64,000 bases of DNA. It comes from Paractinoplanes deccanensis (GTDB lineage Bacteria; Actinomycetota; Actinomycetes; Mycobacteriales; Micromonosporaceae). Position 1 is the stretch's first letter. Each line of letters opens with the position of its first letter. The notes below the pieces were generated by a model. That model saw nothing but the letters and a program-made list of their open reading frames with translations, was not told where the DNA came from and ran no database searches. The stretch spans positions 108,044 through 172,043 of the forward strand of contig NZ_BOMI01000033.1 of the NCBI RefSeq assembly GCF_016862115.1, given 5' to 3'. This document shows, piece by piece, positions 62,108-64,000 of this stretch. Both the position numbers and the translations under genes were made by a program.

Positions 62108-63055
62108 ATGACCACAGGCTTTCCCGAGCCCGGCACGATGGGCGTTCCCAGGCTCGGCGCGACCGGCGGGGCCGAAGGCTCTTCCGGGCTCGGCGCGACC
62201 GGCGGGACCGTAGGCTTTCTCGGGCTCGGCGTGATGGGCGGGCCGATGGCGGCGAACCTCGCCAAGGCCGGCACCGACCTGATCGTCTGGAGCCGCACCC
62301 CGGAGCGGCCGGCACCGCCGGGCGCGGTGCGGGCCGCCGACCCGGCCGAGGTGTTCCGCCGGGCCGGCATCGTGATCCTCATGCTGTCCGGCGCGGAGGC
62401 CATCGACAGCGTCCTCACCCCGGTGCTGCCGCTGGCCGGCGACCGGCTCGTCGTCCACATGGGAACCACAGCGCCCGAGTACTCCGCCAGCCTCGGCGCC
62501 CGCATCGAGGCGGCCGGCGGCCACTACGTCGAGGCGCCGGTCTCCGGGTCACGCGGGCCGGCCGAGGCGGGCACGCTCGTCGCGATGCTGGCCGGCGACC
62601 CCGCGGAGCTCGATCGCGTACGCCCGGTGCTCGCCCCGATGTGCGCGGCCACCTTCGACTGCGGCGCGGTGCCCGGCGCGCTGCTCATGAAGCTCGCCGT
62701 CAACACGTACCTGATCAGCATGGTCACCGGCCTGGCCGAGGCGTTCCACTTCGCCGGCGGCCACGGCCTGGACCTCGCCACCCTGCGCGCGGTGCTCGAC
62801 GCCGGCCCGATGGCGAGCACGGTCTCCCGCGCCAAGACCGCCAAGCTGCTCGACGGCGACTACACGGTGCAAGCCTCCGTCCGCGACGTGCTCATGAACA
62901 ACGAGCTGATCGTCGCCGCCGCCCGCGCCGCCAAACTCCCGTCGCCGCTGCTCGACGTCTGCCGCGACCTCTACGCGGAGACCGCCGCCCAGGGCCGCGG
63001 CGCCACGGACATGGCCGCCGTCGTCCACGCGATCACCGCGCGCGCCACCGCCTGA
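62108..63055 (+). CDS. NAD(P)-dependent beta-hydroxyacid dehydrogenase family
   Basis: 315 aa, ATG 62108. Rossmann start [16 protein letters not shown] at ~38-53, S-R-T-P-E-R after the second strand, [15 protein letters not shown] and catalytic M-K-L-A-V-N-T-Y: the 3-hydroxyisobutyrate/6-phosphogluconate dehydrogenase fold. The first ~37 residues are extra and consist of imperfect copies of the G-x-G-x-x-G turn generated by a DNA tandem repeat; the true start could be further in. Substrate unknown. Confidence 0.8.
   Translation: MTTGFPEPGTMGVPRLGATGGAEGSSGLGATGGTVGFLGLGVMGGPMAANLAKAGTDLIVWSRTPERPAPPGAVRAADPAEVFRRAGIVILMLSGAEAIDSVLTPVLPLAGDRLVVHMGTTAPEYSASLGARIEAAGGHYVEAPVSGSRGPAEAGTLVAMLAGDPAELDRVRPVLAPMCAATFDCGAVPGALLMKLAVNTYLISMVTGLAEAFHFAGGHGLDLATLRAVLDAGPMASTVSRAKTAKLLDGDYTVQASVRDVLMNNELIVAAARAAKLPSPLLDVCRDLYAETAAQGRGATDMAAVVHAITARATA
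62117..62244 (+). repeat. 36-base tandem repeat inside dehydrogenase gene
   Basis: About 3.5 imperfect copies of a unit containing TCGGGCTCGGCG and GGCGGG. They encode [24 protein letters not shown] and finally the genuine [10 protein letters not shown], so the NAD-binding turn has been copied upstream of itself in frame. Confidence 0.7.
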
Positions 63056-63686
63056 CGGCCTCCACCACCGGCTCGTCCCCCGACGTCACCTCGACGATCA
63101 TCCGGACGACCCGCGGCTCACGCAGCACGGCGGCGAGGAACGCGGCAACGTCGTCGCGCCGCGCGTCCCCGTACAAGATCGCTGGTCCTGCCGTCACCCG
63201 GCCCTCGCCCGGGCTGTCGACGAGAGTGCCCGGCCGGACAATGACCCAGTCGAGATCCGTGCGGGTGAGGAACACGTCGGCGCGCTTCTTGACCCGCATG
63301 TAGTGCTCGAAGCCCTCGGTCCGCTGCCGCGCCCGCCCGGCGTCGGGAAAGACGGAGACGAGCACGAAGCGGCGGACCCCGGCCCGGGCGGCGGCCTCGG
63401 CGGCCTTCTCGAGACCCTTGCCGTCGATCAGCGTGGTCTGGTCCATGCCGGTGCCATGCGCGCCGGCGGTGAAGACAACCGCGTCTTGCCCGGCCATACG
63501 CCGGGCGAGCTCGCCGACGGTGTCGTGGATAAGGTCGCCGAGGAGCGGAACGGCGCCGGTCGAGTGGACGGCATCGGCCTCGTCGGGCCCGCGATGCATG
63601 CCGGTCACCTGGTCGCCGCGGCTGGTGAGCAGCTTGCTCAGGCGGCGGCCTATGCGGCCGGCCGCCCCGATCACGAACACCTTCAT
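63033..63686 (-). CDS. NAD(P)-binding atypical SDR / NmrA-like protein
   Basis: 217 aa from ATG 63686. [14 protein letters not shown] gives the G-x-x-G-x-x-G nucleotide site; V-V-F-T-A-G-A-H-G and R-R-F-V-L-V-S-V-F are the family's later strands; V-I-V-R-P-G-T-L-V closes the core. Extended SDRs of this type lack the usual Y-x-x-x-K and act as sensors or reductases. Overlaps the dehydrogenase end by 23 bases, convergent. Upstream extension to 63785 is rejected. Confidence 0.8.
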   Translation of the reverse strand: MKVFVIGAAGRIGRRLSKLLTSRGDQVTGMHRGPDEADAVHSTGAVPLLGDLIHDTVGELARRMAGQDAVVFTAGAHGTGMDQTTLIDGKGLEKAAEAAARAGVRRFVLVSVFPDAGRARQRTEGFEHYMRVKKRADVFLTRTDLDWVIVRPGTLVDSPGEGRVTAGPAILYGDARRDDVAAFLAAVLREPRVVRMIVEVTSGDEPVVEAVRRWRAR

Positions 63687-63850
63687 GCCCCACCCACAGC
63701 GCCCGCCCTCCCAAGGGGGCCCCCGCCGCTCCCATTCTGACGCAGGAGCACACGATCCCGCAGACGCCCTGTGGACAACGCGCATTGTGGATAACTCAAA
63801 CGGCCGGCCCGGCGCGCGTAGCCTGGCCTACGCGGCAAAGGACGGACGGA

Positions 63851-64000
63851 ATGGGAGGGAGCCAGCGCGAAGCGGTGCGGCAACGCAAGCACCGCGGCGG
63901 CGACGCGGGCCAGCGCGGGGGCACGCGAACCAAGCCGGCGCGGGCACGCGGGTCAAGCGGACGCGGGCACGCGAGTCAAGCGGACGCGGGCAGGCAAGCC
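63851..64000 (+). other. Gene-poor right edge with open frame and 23-base tandem repeat
   Basis: After the SDR start (63687 on) no clear gene is seen. TTATCCACA-like words (TGTGGACAA near 63771, GTGGATAAC near 63787) resemble DnaA-box halves. An ATG at 63851 opens a basic frame (GGSQREAVRQRKHRGG) that runs off the edge. From about 63915 a 23-base unit (CGCGGGCACGCGNGTCAAGCGGA) repeats about 3.5 times; a period not divisible by 3 argues against coding there. Confidence 0.4.

Noticed and set aside
61744..63303. 519-codon plus-strand frame over the dehydrogenase
   Set aside because: Arg-rich out-of-frame reading of the dehydrogenase gene; the other frame has the full Rossmann fold.

Overview
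The window is high-GC actinobacterial DNA with frequent GTG starts, strong GGAG-type ribosome sites and very tight gene packing. The chromosomal genes at the right edge (SCO0607-like lipoprotein, actinobacterial alpha-glucosidase, Rossmann dehydrogenases) and the LexA-box form TCGAAC-N4-GTTCGA fit a filamentous actinomycete. Micromonosporaceae is my best guess, but no marker gene proves it. About 60.6 kb of the window is one integrated element. It enters at the left edge in the middle of a tail gene and ends near 60.55-60.61 kb, where it joins the middle of a chromosomal GH13 alpha-glucosidase gene.

Layout. 1-4.5 kb: phage tail end and lysis genes (minor tail proteins, M15-type endolysin, small membrane proteins, holin). 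4.5-6.0 kb: a small minus-strand operon with a GIY-YIG-like membrane protein. 6.0-12.85 kb: a minus-strand operon resembling plasmid or AICE transfer genes (FtsK/TraB-like translocase, several membrane proteins, a four-helix plus HTH SpdB-like protein). 12.9-15.1 kb: XRE regulator, RepA/DnaB-like ATPase and a dense GTCAGAA repeat array (candidate origin). 15.1-18.9 kb: an SOS-box-preceded three-Cys-motif (DUF5131/Gp37-Gp68) protein facing its partner TcmP, a PIN-type toxin pair and a DUF4352 membrane protein. 19-22.3 kb: NUDIX hydrolase, TPR regulator, DUF6907-like protein and DUF5753 regulator. 22.7-30.6 and 31.5-35.2 kb: long plus-strand chains of tiny genes, mostly overlapping by 4 bases, broken by a GIY-YIG/HTH cassette. 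35.5-37.9 kb: small membrane peptide, excalibur protein and an ImuA-like RecA paralog with a perfect LexA box. 37.9-43.96 kb: a minus-strand chain of small genes. 44.1-46.7 kb: AlpA-like HTH, a second RepA-like ATPase and a second iteron-like array. 46.7-52.7 kb and 53.9-59.1 kb: plus-strand accessory genes, including a polynucleotide kinase, a small (p)ppGpp-hydrolase-like HD protein and a HAD phosphatase, separated by a Phd/GIY-YIG/XRE cassette. 59.5-60.55 kb: membrane protein and GntR repressor at the element end. 60.56-64 kb: host chromosome.

How it fits together. The element combines phage morphogenesis and lysis with two RepA-plus-repeat replication modules and a plasmid-style DNA translocase operon, so it looks like a phage-plasmid/AICE hybrid prophage. 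Repeated operator sequences tie distant units together: a palindrome with CACGACAATT arms at 12.87 and 22.60 kb, with a weaker copy at 22.50 kb, and seven copies of a TTCCACAAGGT site around 44.1-46.7 kb. Two LexA-type boxes link it to DNA damage. No integrase, terminase, portal or capsid gene is inside the window; these are expected to its left, together with the 5' half of the alpha-glucosidase gene.
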